Positions 5,416 to 5,444 of a stretch of 5,444 nucleotides of DNA are shown here, in pieces. The notes below the pieces were generated by a model. It was not told where the DNA came from. It worked only from the letters and a program-made list of their open reading frames with translations, and searched no databases. Position numbers and translations under genes: made by a program. The stretch spans positions 1 to 5,444 of the forward strand of contig JALHUC010000289.1 of NCBI GenBank assembly GCA_022865845.1, in the 5' to 3' direction. The DNA comes from a bacterium (GTDB taxonomy: Bacteria; BMS3Abin14). The number at the start of each line of letters is the position of its first letter. Within the stretch, counting starts at the first letter, position 1.

Positions 5416-5444
5416 GCCAAGTCAAGGCGCAAGCACTGTAGACA

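Overview
The window looks like chromosomal DNA from an anaerobic, selenium-using bacterium. My best guess is Desulfobacterota/'deltaproteobacteria' or a similar lineage. This rests on gene content (adenosylcobalamin-dependent ribonucleotide reductase, a small 2[4Fe-4S] ferredoxin, a YedF-SelD pair) and on several short tandem-repeat families between genes. No marker in the window fixes the taxon.

Layout. Bases 1-120 are the 3' end of a thioredoxin gene (+), followed by a 61-residue FmdB-like zinc-ribbon protein (173-358, +). A strong bidirectional terminator (399-428) separates these from a convergent ferredoxin gene (455-622, -). The ferredoxin starts with TTG after a near-perfect Shine-Dalgarno sequence. 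Bases 640-895 hold a probable ferredoxin promoter and repeat-like DNA. A clear terminator (895-922) then closes the large nrdJ gene (952-3309, -; class II ribonucleotide reductase, 785 aa). The divergent region 3310-3642 carries two NrdR boxes arranged around a candidate nrdJ promoter, a small hairpin flanked by direct repeats, and a perfect 18-bp palindrome just upstream of yedF. yedF (3643-4239, +) and selD (4340-5386, +) end the window, and a heptamer tandem repeat follows selD.

Main points. (1) selD is longer than the open frame beginning at the internal ATG 4454. From ATG 4340 the frame runs through an in-frame TGA (4394-4396) exactly where SelD has its catalytic Cys/Sec, with a plausible bacterial SECIS hairpin directly downstream. 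SelD is therefore predicted to be a 348-residue selenoprotein. (2) The linker between the two YedF domains contains exactly three copies of an 8-bp repeat. Three copies keep the reading frame, but one more or one fewer would break it. (3) The 100-bp yedF-selD spacer is largely two other short-repeat families. It contains a small open frame with its own ribosome binding site whose stop codon overlaps the selD start.

Functionally, YedF and SelD are a known selenium-metabolism pair; SelD makes selenophosphate for selenocysteine and selenouridine synthesis. Thioredoxin can reduce class II ribonucleotide reductases in other organisms, and nrdJ appears to be under NrdR control of dNTP supply. I see no unambiguous wholly new system. 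The most unusual features are the repeats inserted in and around the selenium genes.
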